From the NCBI GenBank assembly GCA_964425695.1, contig CAYRNF010000003.1, positions 124,001-188,000 of the forward strand: a stretch of DNA of 64,000 nt, given 5' to 3'. Each line of letters opens with the position of its first letter. Position 1 is the stretch's first letter. Shown piece after piece: positions 1 to 8,763 of the stretch. The notes below the pieces were generated by a model. The model was not told the origin of the DNA and ran no database searches. It saw only the letters and a list, made by a program, of their open reading frames with translations. A program made the translations under genes and the position numbers. Source of the stretch: JAKPBU01 sp964425695. Lineage in GTDB: Bacteria > Pseudomonadota > Gammaproteobacteria > Xanthomonadales > Xanthomonadaceae.

Positions 1-94
1 AACCCTTGGGCGCGGCCAGTTCCACGCCGTCGATGAAGACGGTGACCTGGTCCGGCGGCAGGTTCGGGTTCACGGCGGAAGGAGGCGCGCTCAT
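1..94 (-). CDS. nuoG: NADH-quinone oxidoreductase subunit G, N-terminal fragment
   Basis: Only the first 31 codons are inside the window; the gene runs off the left edge. The peptide begins MSAPPSAVNPNLPPDQVTVF and continues into the start of a ferredoxin-like 2Fe-2S domain, as expected of NuoG, the large iron-sulfur subunit of the complex I peripheral arm. The ATG overlaps the nuoF stop codon (ATGA), so the two are translationally coupled. The identity rests mainly on position directly after nuoF, because the visible stretch is short. Confidence 0.8.
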   Translation of the reverse strand, partial: MSAPPSAVNPNLPPDQVTVFIDGVELAAPKG

Positions 95-1455
95 GCGGCG
101 ACCGCCTTCGGCACCACGGTGCCGGCCCGCTCGTCGTCCACCAGGAAGCGCCTGTTGACGATCGCGTATTCGAACTCGTCCCAGAAGTGGCGCAGGAAGC
201 CCTGCACCGGCCACGCCGCGGCCTCGCCGAAGGCGCAGATCGTGTGGCCTTCGATCTGGCCCGCGGCCGCGCGCAGCATGTGCAGGTCGTCGAGGGTCGC
301 TTCCATGTTCACGATGCGGGTCAGCACGCGGTACATCCAGCCGGTGCCCTCGCGGCAGGGCGTGCACTGGCCGCAGGATTCGGCGTAGTAGAAGCGCGCG
401 ATCCGCTGGCAGGCGCGGACCATGCAGGTGGTGTCGTCCATCACGATCACCGCGCCCGAACCCAGGCCGGACCCGGCCTTCTGGATCGCGTCGTAATCCA
501 TGGTCAGGCCCATCATCACGTCGCCCGGCAGCACCGGCATGGAGGAACCGCCGGGGATCACGCCCTTGATCCGGCGGCCGTTGCGCATGCCGCCGCACAG
601 GTCCAGCAGTTCCGCGAACGGCGTGCCCAGCCGGATCTCGTGGTTGCCCGGGTTGGCCACGTGCCCGGACACGGAGAAGATCTTGCAGCCGCCGTTGTTG
701 GGCTTGCCCAGGTTCATGAACCACTCGGGACCGTTGCGCACGATCGCCGGCACCGACGCGTAGGTCTCGGTGTTGTTGATGGTGGTGGGCTTGCCGTACA
801 GGCCGAAGTTGGCCGGAAACGGCGGCTTGTAGCGCGGCTGGCCCTTCTTGCCTTCCAGCGACTCCATCAGCGCGGTTTCCTCGCCGCAGATGTAGGCACC
901 GGCGCCCAGCGCGTTGTACATGTCGATGTCCACGCCGGAGCCCAGGATGTCTTTGCCCAGCCAGCCGTGCTTGTAGGCTTCGGCCGTGGCCTCCTCCAGG
1001 TGTTCGAATGGCTCGTGGTGGAACTCGCCGCGCAGGTAGTTGTAGGCCACCGTGCTCCCGGTGGCGTAGCAGGCGATCGCCATGCCCTCGATCACCGAAT
1101 GCGGGTTGTAGCGCAGGATGTCGCGGTCCTTGGCGGTACCCGGCTCGGACTCGTCCGAGTTGCACAGGATGTACTTCTGCCCCGGACCCTTCGGCATGAA
1201 GCTCCATTTCAGGCCCGTGGGGAAGCCTGCGCCGCCACGGCCGCGCAGGCCGGACTGCTTGACCATCTCCACCACGGCCGCCGGTTCGATCTTTTCTTTC
1301 AGGATCCTGCGCAAGGCGCTGTAGCCACCGGTCTTCAGGTAGTTCTCGTACGACCACGGCTTGTCGAAGTGCAGCGTGGTGTAGACGGCCTGGTGCTCCT
1401 TCGGCGCGGGGCCGACAGGACCATAACCTTCCGAATAGTGCGAGTGGCCGCCCAT
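91..1455 (-). CDS. nuoF: NADH-quinone oxidoreductase subunit F
   Basis: This is the NADH-oxidising, FMN- and 4Fe-4S-carrying subunit of complex I, in the cytoplasmic arm. The 454-residue protein shows the glycine-rich FMN-binding motif GRGGAGFPT near residues 72-80, the NADH-site motif GAGAYICGEE near 184-193, and the 4Fe-4S ligand motif CGQCTPC near 361-367. The frame is open further upstream, but the MGGHSHYSEG start is chosen because its ATG overlaps the nuoE stop by one base (TAATG), in keeping with the tight operon. It is followed by nuoG with an ATGA overlap. Length and motifs are normal for the family. Confidence 0.97.
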   Translation of the reverse strand: MGGHSHYSEGYGPVGPAPKEHQAVYTTLHFDKPWSYENYLKTGGYSALRRILKEKIEPAAVVEMVKQSGLRGRGGAGFPTGLKWSFMPKGPGQKYILCNSDESEPGTAKDRDILRYNPHSVIEGMAIACYATGSTVAYNYLRGEFHHEPFEHLEEATAEAYKHGWLGKDILGSGVDIDMYNALGAGAYICGEETALMESLEGKKGQPRYKPPFPANFGLYGKPTTINNTETYASVPAIVRNGPEWFMNLGKPNNGGCKIFSVSGHVANPGNHEIRLGTPFAELLDLCGGMRNGRRIKGVIPGGSSMPVLPGDVMMGLTMDYDAIQKAGSGLGSGAVIVMDDTTCMVRACQRIARFYYAESCGQCTPCREGTGWMYRVLTRIVNMEATLDDLHMLRAAAGQIEGHTICAFGEAAAWPVQGFLRHFWDEFEYAIVNRRFLVDDERAGTVVPKAVAA

Positions 1456-1982
1456 TACTTCAGTCCGTCCAGCAGCTCGTCGACCTTCGCGGCGTCGAGC
1501 TTCTCGTGGTAATGCCCGTTGATGACCACCACCGGCGCGCCGCAGCACGCGGCCACGCACTCTTCCTCACGCTTGAGGTAGACGCGGCCGTCCGCCGTGG
1601 ATTCGCCCAGTTTGCAGCCCAGCTTCCTCTCGGCGTGCGCGACCAGGTCTTCGGCGCCGTTGAGCCAGCAGCTGATGTTGGTGCAGAACGCCACGTTGTT
1701 GCGGCCGACCTGTTTGGTTTCGAACATCGAATAGAAGGTCGCGACCTCGTAGGCCCACACCGGCGGCAGGTCCAGGTACTTCGCGACGCCGGCGATGAGC
1801 TCATCGGTCAGCCAGCCGCCGTTCTGTTCCTGGGCGGCATGCAGCCCGGACAACACGGCCGAGCGTTTGCGATCGGGCGGAAACTTGGTCAGCCAGTGGT
1901 CGATGTGCGCGCGCGTCTCATCCGACAGCACCACCATCGGATCGACATTCCGCGCATTCTCGAAGTTGCCTGTGGCTTTCAT
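1455..1982 (-). CDS. nuoE: NADH-quinone oxidoreductase subunit E
   Basis: This is the 24-kDa-type thioredoxin-like subunit of complex I that carries 2Fe-2S cluster N1a and acts with NuoF in NADH oxidation. The 175-residue protein has the two expected ligand pairs: CTNISC (C-x4-C) and, about 40 residues later, CVAAC (C-x3-C). The N-terminal half is helical, including the family-typical HAAQEQNGGWL stretch. It lies between nuoD (11 bp gap) and nuoF (1 bp overlap) in the nuo operon. Confidence 0.97.
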   Translation of the reverse strand: MKATGNFENARNVDPMVVLSDETRAHIDHWLTKFPPDRKRSAVLSGLHAAQEQNGGWLTDELIAGVAKYLDLPPVWAYEVATFYSMFETKQVGRNNVAFCTNISCWLNGAEDLVAHAERKLGCKLGESTADGRVYLKREEECVAACCGAPVVVINGHYHEKLDAAKVDELLDGLK

Positions 1983-1993
1983 CGATCCTGCCC

Positions 1994-3313
1994 TTAACGG
2001 TCAATTTCGCCAAACACGATGTCGTAGGTGCCGATCATCGCCACCACGTCTGCCAGCATGTGGCCCTTCACGATCTCGTCCATGGACGACAGATGGGCGA
2101 AACCGGGCGCGCGCAGGTGGCAGCGGAACGGCTTGTTCGCGCCATCGGACACCAGGTAGCAGCCGAACTCGCCCTTGGGCGCTTCCACCGCGGCGTAGGT
2201 CTCGCCGGCGGGCACGCAATAGCCTTCCGAGAACAGCTTGAAGTGGTGGATCAGCGCTTCCATGTCGTCCTTCATCTCCTCGCGGGAGGGCGGCGACACC
2301 TTGTAGTTGTCCAGCATGACCGGGCCGGGGTTGGCCTTCAGCCACTTCACGCACTGCTCGATGATCCGCGTGGACTGGCGCATCTCGGCGATGCGCACCA
2401 GATAGCGGTCGTAGCAGTCGCCGTTGACGCCCACGGGGATGTCGAAATCCACTTCCGCGTACTTGGCGTAGGGCTGCTTCTTGCGCAGGTCCCAGGCCAC
2501 GCCGGAACCGCGGAGCATCGGGCCGGTCATGCCCCAGGCCAGCGCCTGTTCCGGCGGGATCACGCCGATGCCGACCGTGCGCTGCTTCCAGATACGGTTG
2601 TCGGTGAGCAGCGTTTCGTACTCGTCGACGCGCTTGGGGAAGTCCTGGCAGAAGTGCTCCAGGTAATCCAGCAGCGATCCTTCGCGCCAGCTGTTGAAGC
2701 GCTTGAGCTTGTCGCCCTTGCGCCACGGCGATTCGCGGTAACGCGGCATGCGGTCCGGCAGGTCGCGGTACACGCCGCCCGGGCGGTAATACGTCGCGTG
2801 CATGCGCGCGCCGCTGACCGCCTCGTAGCAGTCCATCAGCTCCTCGCGTTCGCGGAACGCGTAGAGGAACACCGCCATGGCACCCAGGTCGAGCGCGTTC
2901 GACCCCACCCACATCAGGTGGTTCAGGATGCGCGTGATCTCGTCGAACATGGTGCGGATGTACTGCGCACGTTCCGGCGCCTCCACGCCCATCAGCGTCT
3001 CGATGGCGCGCACGTAGGCGTGCTCGTTGCACATCATCGACACGTAGTCCAGGCGATCCATGTAGCCGATCGACTGGTTGAACGGCTTGGACTCGGCGAG
3101 CTTCTCGGTACCGCGGTGCAGCAGGCCGATATGCGGGTCTGCGCGCTGCACCACCTCGCCGTCCATCTCCAGGATCAGGCGCAGCACGCCGTGCGCGGCC
3201 GGGTGCTGCGGGCCGAAGTTCAGCGTGTAGTTGCGGATTTCCTGCCGCGACTCGGCAGGATTGCTGGCCAGGCCGGCGGAGGCCTGCCTTGCCTGGATCG
3301 ACGGTGCGGTCAC
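1994..3313 (-). CDS. nuoD: NADH-quinone oxidoreductase subunit D
   Basis: This is the 49-kDa-type subunit of complex I, related to the large subunit of NiFe hydrogenases, which helps form the quinone-binding cavity. The 439-residue protein contains the conserved stretches NFGPQHPAAHGVLRL near residue 32, HIGLLHRGTEKL, and a C-terminus ending DIVFGEIDR, as in canonical NuoD. The hydrogenase-type metal ligands are absent, as expected. A non-conserved leader of about 25 residues precedes the core. The start overlaps the nuoC stop by 4 bp (ATGA). NuoC and NuoD are separate genes here, unlike the fused NuoCD of enterobacteria. Confidence 0.97.
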   Translation of the reverse strand: MTAPSIQARQASAGLASNPAESRQEIRNYTLNFGPQHPAAHGVLRLILEMDGEVVQRADPHIGLLHRGTEKLAESKPFNQSIGYMDRLDYVSMMCNEHAYVRAIETLMGVEAPERAQYIRTMFDEITRILNHLMWVGSNALDLGAMAVFLYAFREREELMDCYEAVSGARMHATYYRPGGVYRDLPDRMPRYRESPWRKGDKLKRFNSWREGSLLDYLEHFCQDFPKRVDEYETLLTDNRIWKQRTVGIGVIPPEQALAWGMTGPMLRGSGVAWDLRKKQPYAKYAEVDFDIPVGVNGDCYDRYLVRIAEMRQSTRIIEQCVKWLKANPGPVMLDNYKVSPPSREEMKDDMEALIHHFKLFSEGYCVPAGETYAAVEAPKGEFGCYLVSDGANKPFRCHLRAPGFAHLSSMDEIVKGHMLADVVAMIGTYDIVFGEIDR

Positions 3314-4078
3314 GACGCGCCCCCCGCCTTGCGGCTCATCTGTTCGCCCACGGCGGTGTCGTAGCGTGCGTCGTCGCGGATCACGCGCGGCACATTGACG
3401 CGCGGCTCGACGCTGGTCACCGGTTCGTACACCACGCGCCTGCGCTCGGCGTCATAGCGCACTTCCACGTTGCCGATGAGCGGGAAGTCCTTGCGGAACG
3501 GATGGCCGACGAATCCGTAGTCGGTGAGGATGCGGCGCAGGTCGGGGTGGCCCTGGAACACGATGCCCAGCAGGTCGAACGCCTCGCGTTCGAACCAGTT
3601 GGCCACCGGCCACAGTCCCACCACCGACGGCACCACCGGCAGGTCGTCGTCCGGTGCGAACACCCGCACCCGCACGCGCCGGTTGTGCTGGACCGACAGC
3701 AACTGCAGCACGGCGGCGAAACGCCGGCGCGGCACCGGGATGCCGGCTTCGCCCTGCGGCTCGGCCACCTGCCGGCTCGGCGATTCTCCGAAGCCGAAGC
3801 GTCCCACGTTGCGCCCTTCCACGCCCCGGCTGAAGCCTTCGGAGGACACGTCGGTGTCCCACTCGTCGCTGCCGTAGCCGAGGTAATCCACTCCGGCGAC
3901 GTCGATCAGCTGTTCGAAGCCGAATTCGTCGCGCAGCAGGCGGCAACCTTCCAGGAAGTCGCCGGCGTCGAAGACCAGGCCCACCTCGCCGCGCGGCTGC
4001 GCGATCTCGACGGCGGCGCCGGGAAAACGCGCGCGCAGGCGCTCGGCGAACGCGGCGGCCGGCTCACGAGCGACATGC

Positions 4079-4086
<8 letters not shown>
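3310..4086 (-). CDS. nuoC: NADH-quinone oxidoreductase subunit C
   Basis: This is the 30-kDa-type subunit of the complex I connecting module. The 258-residue protein carries the signature region from WPVANWFEREAFDLLGIVF through GHPDLRRILTDYGFVGHPFRKDFP. The middle (roughly residues 80-120) has an insertion rich in Gly, Arg and Pro compared with shorter homologues. It overlaps nuoB by 8 bp upstream and nuoD by 4 bp downstream. There are no metal ligands, as usual for NuoC. Confidence 0.96.
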
Positions 4087-4666
<580 letters not shown>

Positions 4667-4670
4667 GCGA

Positions 4671-5027
4671 TCACTCCCATTCCAGGGCGCCCTTCTTCCA
4701 GACGTAGACGAAGCCGAGGAACAGCATCCCGACGAACAGGCCCATCGTCACCAGCCCGCGCGGGCCGAGTTCGTGGAACACCAGGGTCCACGGCACGATG
4801 AAGATGATTTCCAAGTCGAAAATGATGAACTGGATCGCGATCAGGTAGTAGCGCACGTCGAACTGCATGCGCGCGTCTTCGAACGCGGCGAATCCGCACT
4901 CGTAAGGCGAGAGCTTCTCGACGGTCGGCCGCTTCGGGCCGATGACGTTGCCGATGACGATCAGCGCGATGCCGATGCCCGTGGCGACGATCAGGAACAG
5001 CAGGGTCGGCAGGTATTCGGCCAGCAC
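4671..5027 (-). CDS. nuoA: NADH-quinone oxidoreductase subunit A
   Basis: This is a small membrane subunit of complex I. The 118-residue protein has three transmembrane segments (about residues 7-28, 60-83 and 88-108) and the conserved loop YECGFAAFEDARMQFDVRYY between the first two. It is the first gene of the nuo operon. Transcription comes from the right, where tRNA-Leu(GAG) and secG lie on the same strand; no separate promoter was identified in the 92 bp between the tRNA and nuoA. Confidence 0.97.
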   Translation of the reverse strand: MLAEYLPTLLFLIVATGIGIALIVIGNVIGPKRPTVEKLSPYECGFAAFEDARMQFDVRYYLIAIQFIIFDLEIIFIVPWTLVFHELGPRGLVTMGLFVGMLFLGFVYVWKKGALEWE

Positions 5028-5119
5028 TCGTGTTCTCTTTCGCTACTTGCCGCAGCGCGGCCGTTGCTCGGGGGAGGTCGGACCGGGAGCGGACCACCGG
5101 CCCGCTCCCGTCCTGTTTT

Positions 5120-5204
5120 TGGTGCCCAAGGGGGGACTCGAACCCCCACGACCGAAGCCGCTACCACCTCAAGGTAGTGCGTCTACCAATTCCGCCACCT
5201 GGGC
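5120..5204 (-). tRNA. tRNA-Leu (anticodon GAG)
   Basis: An 85-nt tRNA with encoded CCA, a seven-base acceptor stem GCCCAGG pairing with CCTTGGGC (one wobble), the D-arm text GGCGGAATTGGTAGACGC typical of leucine tRNAs, a long type-II variable arm, and the loop TTGAGGT giving anticodon GAG. It lies between secG and nuoA on the same strand. Confidence 0.96.
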
Positions 5205-5270
5205 AATGGTGTTGCGCTGCGCGCCGCCTGCGCGCAGCGGCATAGTGTAATCGTTAACAGCCGCTCGCGA

Positions 5271-5759
5271 TCAATTCTGCGGCGTTGCCGGAGCAGGTTG
5301 CGGCTGGGTCTGCGACGGTTGCGGCTGCGCGGGCGCGGCAGGACGCGGCGCGGCAGGAACGCTCGCACCCGAGGCCGGCGGAGCCGAGGCGGGCGCGGCG
5401 GGTACCGCGTTGTTGCCGGCCGGTGCCGCCGGCACGGCGCCCGAAGCGGGCGCCTGCGGTTGCGCGCCCGAAGCCGGCTGCTGCGCCATGACGCCCAGGT
5501 CGGTCACCGCCGCACCGCCGTTCGCGCTGTGGGTGGCATACCAGGCCATGAACAGGCTGATGCCGAAGAACACGATGGCCAGCCACTTGGTGCTCTTGGA
5601 CAGGAAGTTGGAAGCGCCGCGCGAACCGAACACGGTGGACGAGGCGCCGCCGCCGAAGCCGGAGCCCGCCTGCGCGCCGGCGCCGCGCTGCATCAGGATC
5701 ATCGCGATCATGGCCACGGCCAGCAGCACGTAGACCACGTTGAGGATCGTCATCAACAT
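5271..5759 (-). CDS. secG: Preprotein translocase subunit SecG
   Basis: SecG is the small inner-membrane partner of SecYE that assists SecA-driven protein export. Two transmembrane helices are visible, at about residues 3-23 and 58-76, separated by the conserved cytoplasmic segment LMQRGAGAQAGSGFGGG and GSRGASNFL. After residue 80 the protein continues as a tail of about 80 residues made almost entirely of Ala, Pro, Gln and Ser, giving 162 residues against about 110 in E. coli. The start is MLMTIL; the second ATG two codons later is equally possible. It lies 44 bp downstream of tpiA. Confidence 0.95.
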   Translation of the reverse strand: MLMTILNVVYVLLAVAMIAMILMQRGAGAQAGSGFGGGASSTVFGSRGASNFLSKSTKWLAIVFFGISLFMAWYATHSANGGAAVTDLGVMAQQPASGAQPQAPASGAVPAAPAGNNAVPAAPASAPPASGASVPAAPRPAAPAQPQPSQTQPQPAPATPQN

Positions 5760-5803
5760 CTGGAAGGAATTCCTGGTGAGGCCCGGGACAGGCCGGCGTA
5801 ACG

Positions 5804-6562
5804 TCAGTTCGAAGCGGCCATCGCCCGGGCGATGGCCAGGAAATCGGCAGCCACCAGCGAGGCGCCCCCGATCAGCCCGCCGTCGACGTCGGGCTGGGCG
5901 AACAGCGCGGCGGCATTGTCGGGCTTGCAGCTTCCGCCGTACAGGATCGGAAGCGAGCCGGCGATTTTAGCATCGCGTGCCGCCACCTGCCCACGGATGA
6001 AGGCATGGACCGCCTGGGCCTGCTCCGGCGTGGCCGTTCGGCCCGTACCGATGGCCCAGACCGGCTCGTAGGCCACCACCACCCGGGCCAGCGCCTCGGG
6101 GGCGACAGCATCCAGCACCGGCGCCAGCTGCGCCGCGATGACCGCCTCGGCCCGGCCCGATTCGCGCTCTTCCAGCTGTTCGCCCACGCAGACGATCGGC
6201 GTCAGGCCCGTCTGCAGGGCCGCGACTGCCTTCGCCGCCACCGCCGCATCGGTCTCGCCGTGGTACTGGCGCCGCTCCGAATGCCCGCACAGCGCGTACC
6301 GCGCGCCCGCTTCCACGAGCATCGCCGCCGACACCTCGCCGGTATAGGCCCCTTTGTCGTGGGCACTGACGTCCTGGGCGCCGAAGGCGATCCCGGCGGC
6401 GCCGAAGTCCCCCACCAGCTGGCCCAGGTAAGGCAGCGGCGGCAGCAGCACCAGCTCCACGCCCTCCACCGGCAGGCCGGCGGCCACGCCGCCCACCAGC
6501 TCGGCCGCGAAGGCGCGGCTGCCGTGCAGCTTCCAGTTGCCGGCGACGATCCTGCGGCGCAT
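5804..6562 (-). CDS. tpiA: Triosephosphate isomerase
   Basis: This enzyme interconverts dihydroxyacetone phosphate and glyceraldehyde 3-phosphate in glycolysis and gluconeogenesis. The 252-residue TIM barrel contains NWKLHG with the N-terminal catalytic lysine, YALCGHSERR with the electrophilic histidine, and AYEPVWAIGTG with the catalytic glutamate. The phosphate-binding LYGGSCKPDNA and GGLIGGASL loops follow. It probably leads a tpiA-secG transcript on the minus strand and is divergent from the SDR gene at 6672. Confidence 0.98.
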   Translation of the reverse strand: MRRRIVAGNWKLHGSRAFAAELVGGVAAGLPVEGVELVLLPPLPYLGQLVGDFGAAGIAFGAQDVSAHDKGAYTGEVSAAMLVEAGARYALCGHSERRQYHGETDAAVAAKAVAALQTGLTPIVCVGEQLEERESGRAEAVIAAQLAPVLDAVAPEALARVVVAYEPVWAIGTGRTATPEQAQAVHAFIRGQVAARDAKIAGSLPILYGGSCKPDNAAALFAQPDVDGGLIGGASLVAADFLAIARAMAASN

Positions 6563-6671
6563 GCGTACCTCACGAGTGCGGAAAACGCGCAGTTTAGCGG
6601 ACGCACGCGCACGGCCAGCCGCCTGGCGACGTTGCGCCTAGAATCCGGCGACCTCCTGCACAAGGCCCGCG

Positions 6672-7499
6672 ATGCCACAGTTTCCCCTCGACGGCGCGAA
6701 CCCATCACAAGCCGGATACGCCCTGGTCACCGGGGCCTCCAGCGGGATTGGCGAGGCCATCGCCCGCGAGTACGCGCGACGAGGCAAGCCGCTGCTGCTG
6801 GTGGCCCGCAGGGCGGAGCGGCTGGCCGCGCTCGCGCGCGAGTTGGGCGAACAGGTGCCCTGCCAGGTCCTGGCCGCCGACCTGTCGGTGCGCGGCGCGC
6901 CGCAGGCGATCTTCGCCGAGACGCAATCGCGCGCCCTGCACGTGGACACGCTGGTGAACAACGCGGGCTACGGGGTGCCCGGGCGCTTCCTGTCCTCGGC
7001 GTGGACCACCCATGCCGACTTCCTGCAGGTCATGGTCACGGCCGTGGCCGAACTCACCCACCATTTCCTGCCGGCGATGGAAGCGCGCGGCCATGGGCGG
7101 GTACTGAACGTCGCCTCCACCGCAGCCCTGGTGCCGGCCTCGGCCGGACACACGCTGTACGGGGCGTCGAAGGCGTTCGTGATCGCCTTTTCCGAATCGC
7201 TGGCGCTCGAATCTAGGCCGCGCGGCGTGCACGTCACCGCCCTGTGCCCGGGCATGACCTACAGCGAATTCCACGACGTCAACGGCATGCGTGCGCGCGT
7301 GTCGCGCCTGCCGAAGGCGATGTGGCTGGACGCGCCTACCGTGGCGCGGCTGGGCGTCGACGCCGTGGAGCGCGGCGACCTGCGCTGCGTCACCGGCGGC
7401 ATGAACCGCCTGGTCGTGGGGCTGTCGAAGTACCTGCCCGATCCGCTGGCGCGTGCGCTGATCGAGCGCCGGGCGAAGGACTTCCGCAACGCGGATTGA
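6672..7499 (+). CDS. SDR family NAD(P)-dependent oxidoreductase
   Basis: A 275-residue classical short-chain dehydrogenase. It shows the Rossmann motif TGASSGIG near residue 20, NNAG in strand 4, the catalytic serine in VASTAA and the active-site YGASK (Tyr-x3-Lys). The cofactor loop reads VARRAERL, which favours NADPH by general family rules. There is no signal peptide. The C-terminal region resembles the DltE/YqjQ-like group of SDRs. The substrate cannot be told from sequence. It stands alone between divergent tpiA and convergent oxygenase genes. Confidence 0.9.
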   Translation: MPQFPLDGANPSQAGYALVTGASSGIGEAIAREYARRGKPLLLVARRAERLAALARELGEQVPCQVLAADLSVRGAPQAIFAETQSRALHVDTLVNNAGYGVPGRFLSSAWTTHADFLQVMVTAVAELTHHFLPAMEARGHGRVLNVASTAALVPASAGHTLYGASKAFVIAFSESLALESRPRGVHVTALCPGMTYSEFHDVNGMRARVSRLPKAMWLDAPTVARLGVDAVERGDLRCVTGGMNRLVVGLSKYLPDPLARALIERRAKDFRNAD

Positions 7500-7594
7500 G
7501 GGCGGCGGACGCAGGCGCAGCCCCTGCCGTGCGTGGACGCAGCGCGCGCATTCGGCGTCGGGCTCGGGGCTGGAGCCGCGGGACGGCGGCCGCG

Positions 7595-8548
7595 CTACTT
7601 CAGCTTGATTTCCCGCAGGCGCTCTTCCAGGTAGCCCTGCGCGGTGATCGGCTCGGGATAGCGGCTGGGATTGTCGGGCGTCACCGTGGACGGCAGCACA
7701 TCGATCAGGAAATCCGGATTCGGGTGCAGGAAGAACGGCGTGGAGTAGCGCGGCTGGCGCGCCTGCTCGCCGGGAGGATTGACCACGCGGTGGGTGGTGG
7801 ACGGATACACGTGGTTGGTCAGGCGCTGCAGCATGTCGCCGATGTTGACCACGATGGTGTCGGCGTCCGAAGTGAACGGCACCCACTCGCCCTGCTTGGA
7901 CTTCACTTCCAGCCCGGCGGCGCTGGCGCCCACCAGCAGCGTGATCAGGTTGATGTCCTCGTGCGCACCGGCCCGCTCGTTGGGGATGTCGTCGGCGGTG
8001 ATCGGCGGGTAGTGGATCGGGCGCAGGATCGAGTTCCCGCTATCGGTCTTGTCCACGAAATAGTCTTCCGGCAGGCCGATGTGCAGGGCGAGCGCGGACA
8101 GCACCTGGGCGCCGAGCTGGTCCAGCGCCTGGTACAGCGCATAGCCGTGCTCGCGGAAGCCCTCGACTTCCTCCGGCCAAAGGTTGGGCGGCATGACGTC
8201 GCGGTACGGCGAATCGTCCGGGATCTCGCGCCCGATGTGCCAGAACTCCTTCAGGTCGAAGTGCTTGGCGCCTTTCGCGGTCTCCACGCCGAACGGCGTG
8301 TAGCCGCGGGCGCCACCGCCGCCGGCGACGTGGTAGCGCTTCTTGGTCTCTTCCGGCAGCGCGAAGAAGCGCTGGAACACGTCGTAGCTGCCGTCGATCA
8401 GCGACTGCGGGATGCCATGGTTGCGGATGCCGGCGAATCCCCACTCGCGGTAGGCGGCACCGAGCTCGTCGACGAAGGCCTGGCGGTCCGCGGGGCTTGC
8501 CGGGTGGGTGAAGCGACGGATGTCCAGGGTGGGGATGCGTGCGGCCAT
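7595..8548 (-). CDS. 2-oxoglutarate/Fe(II)-dependent dioxygenase, isopenicillin N synthase-like
   Basis: A 317-residue member of the 2OG-Fe(II) oxygenase superfamily with the plant/fungal-type N-terminal DIOX_N domain (from IPTLDIRRF) followed by the double-stranded beta-helix. The iron ligands are visible as HED in the AHEDINLITLL segment and the distal histidine in TTHRVVNP; the co-substrate-binding R-x-S is RYSTPFF. The frame is open 60 codons further upstream, but that part is arginine/alanine-rich and lacks similarity to the family, so MAARIPTLDI is taken as the start. Related xanthomonad genes are annotated only as oxygenases; the substrate is unknown. Confidence 0.9.
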   Translation of the reverse strand: MAARIPTLDIRRFTHPASPADRQAFVDELGAAYREWGFAGIRNHGIPQSLIDGSYDVFQRFFALPEETKKRYHVAGGGGARGYTPFGVETAKGAKHFDLKEFWHIGREIPDDSPYRDVMPPNLWPEEVEGFREHGYALYQALDQLGAQVLSALALHIGLPEDYFVDKTDSGNSILRPIHYPPITADDIPNERAGAHEDINLITLLVGASAAGLEVKSKQGEWVPFTSDADTIVVNIGDMLQRLTNHVYPSTTHRVVNPPGEQARQPRYSTPFFLHPNPDFLIDVLPSTVTPDNPSRYPEPITAQGYLEERLREIKLK

Positions 8549-8742
8549 GTCAGGCACCTGAGCGGAGCGTAAGGCGCAGATTCTATCGCTCGCCGCGACG
8601 GCGAGGGCCGCGAGGCCACCGACGTGGCGTGCGCGAAACGGGCGGCGCTGCATCGCGCCCTCGGACGCAACGCGATGCGGGAACGCTCCGCTCCGAGGCG
8701 CGCGGCGCGCAAGCGGGCACGAACGCAAGGGGAGCGCACCGA

Positions 8743-8763
8743 AGCCGGCACGCCCTGCCGGCT
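8743..8763 (-). terminator. Hairpin at the end of glmM
   Basis: Perfect 8-bp inverted repeat AGCCGGCA / TGCCGGCT with a 5-nt loop, overlapping the glmM TAG stop. It is placed where a terminator would be, but no clear U-run follows, so termination is only a possibility. Confidence 0.4.
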
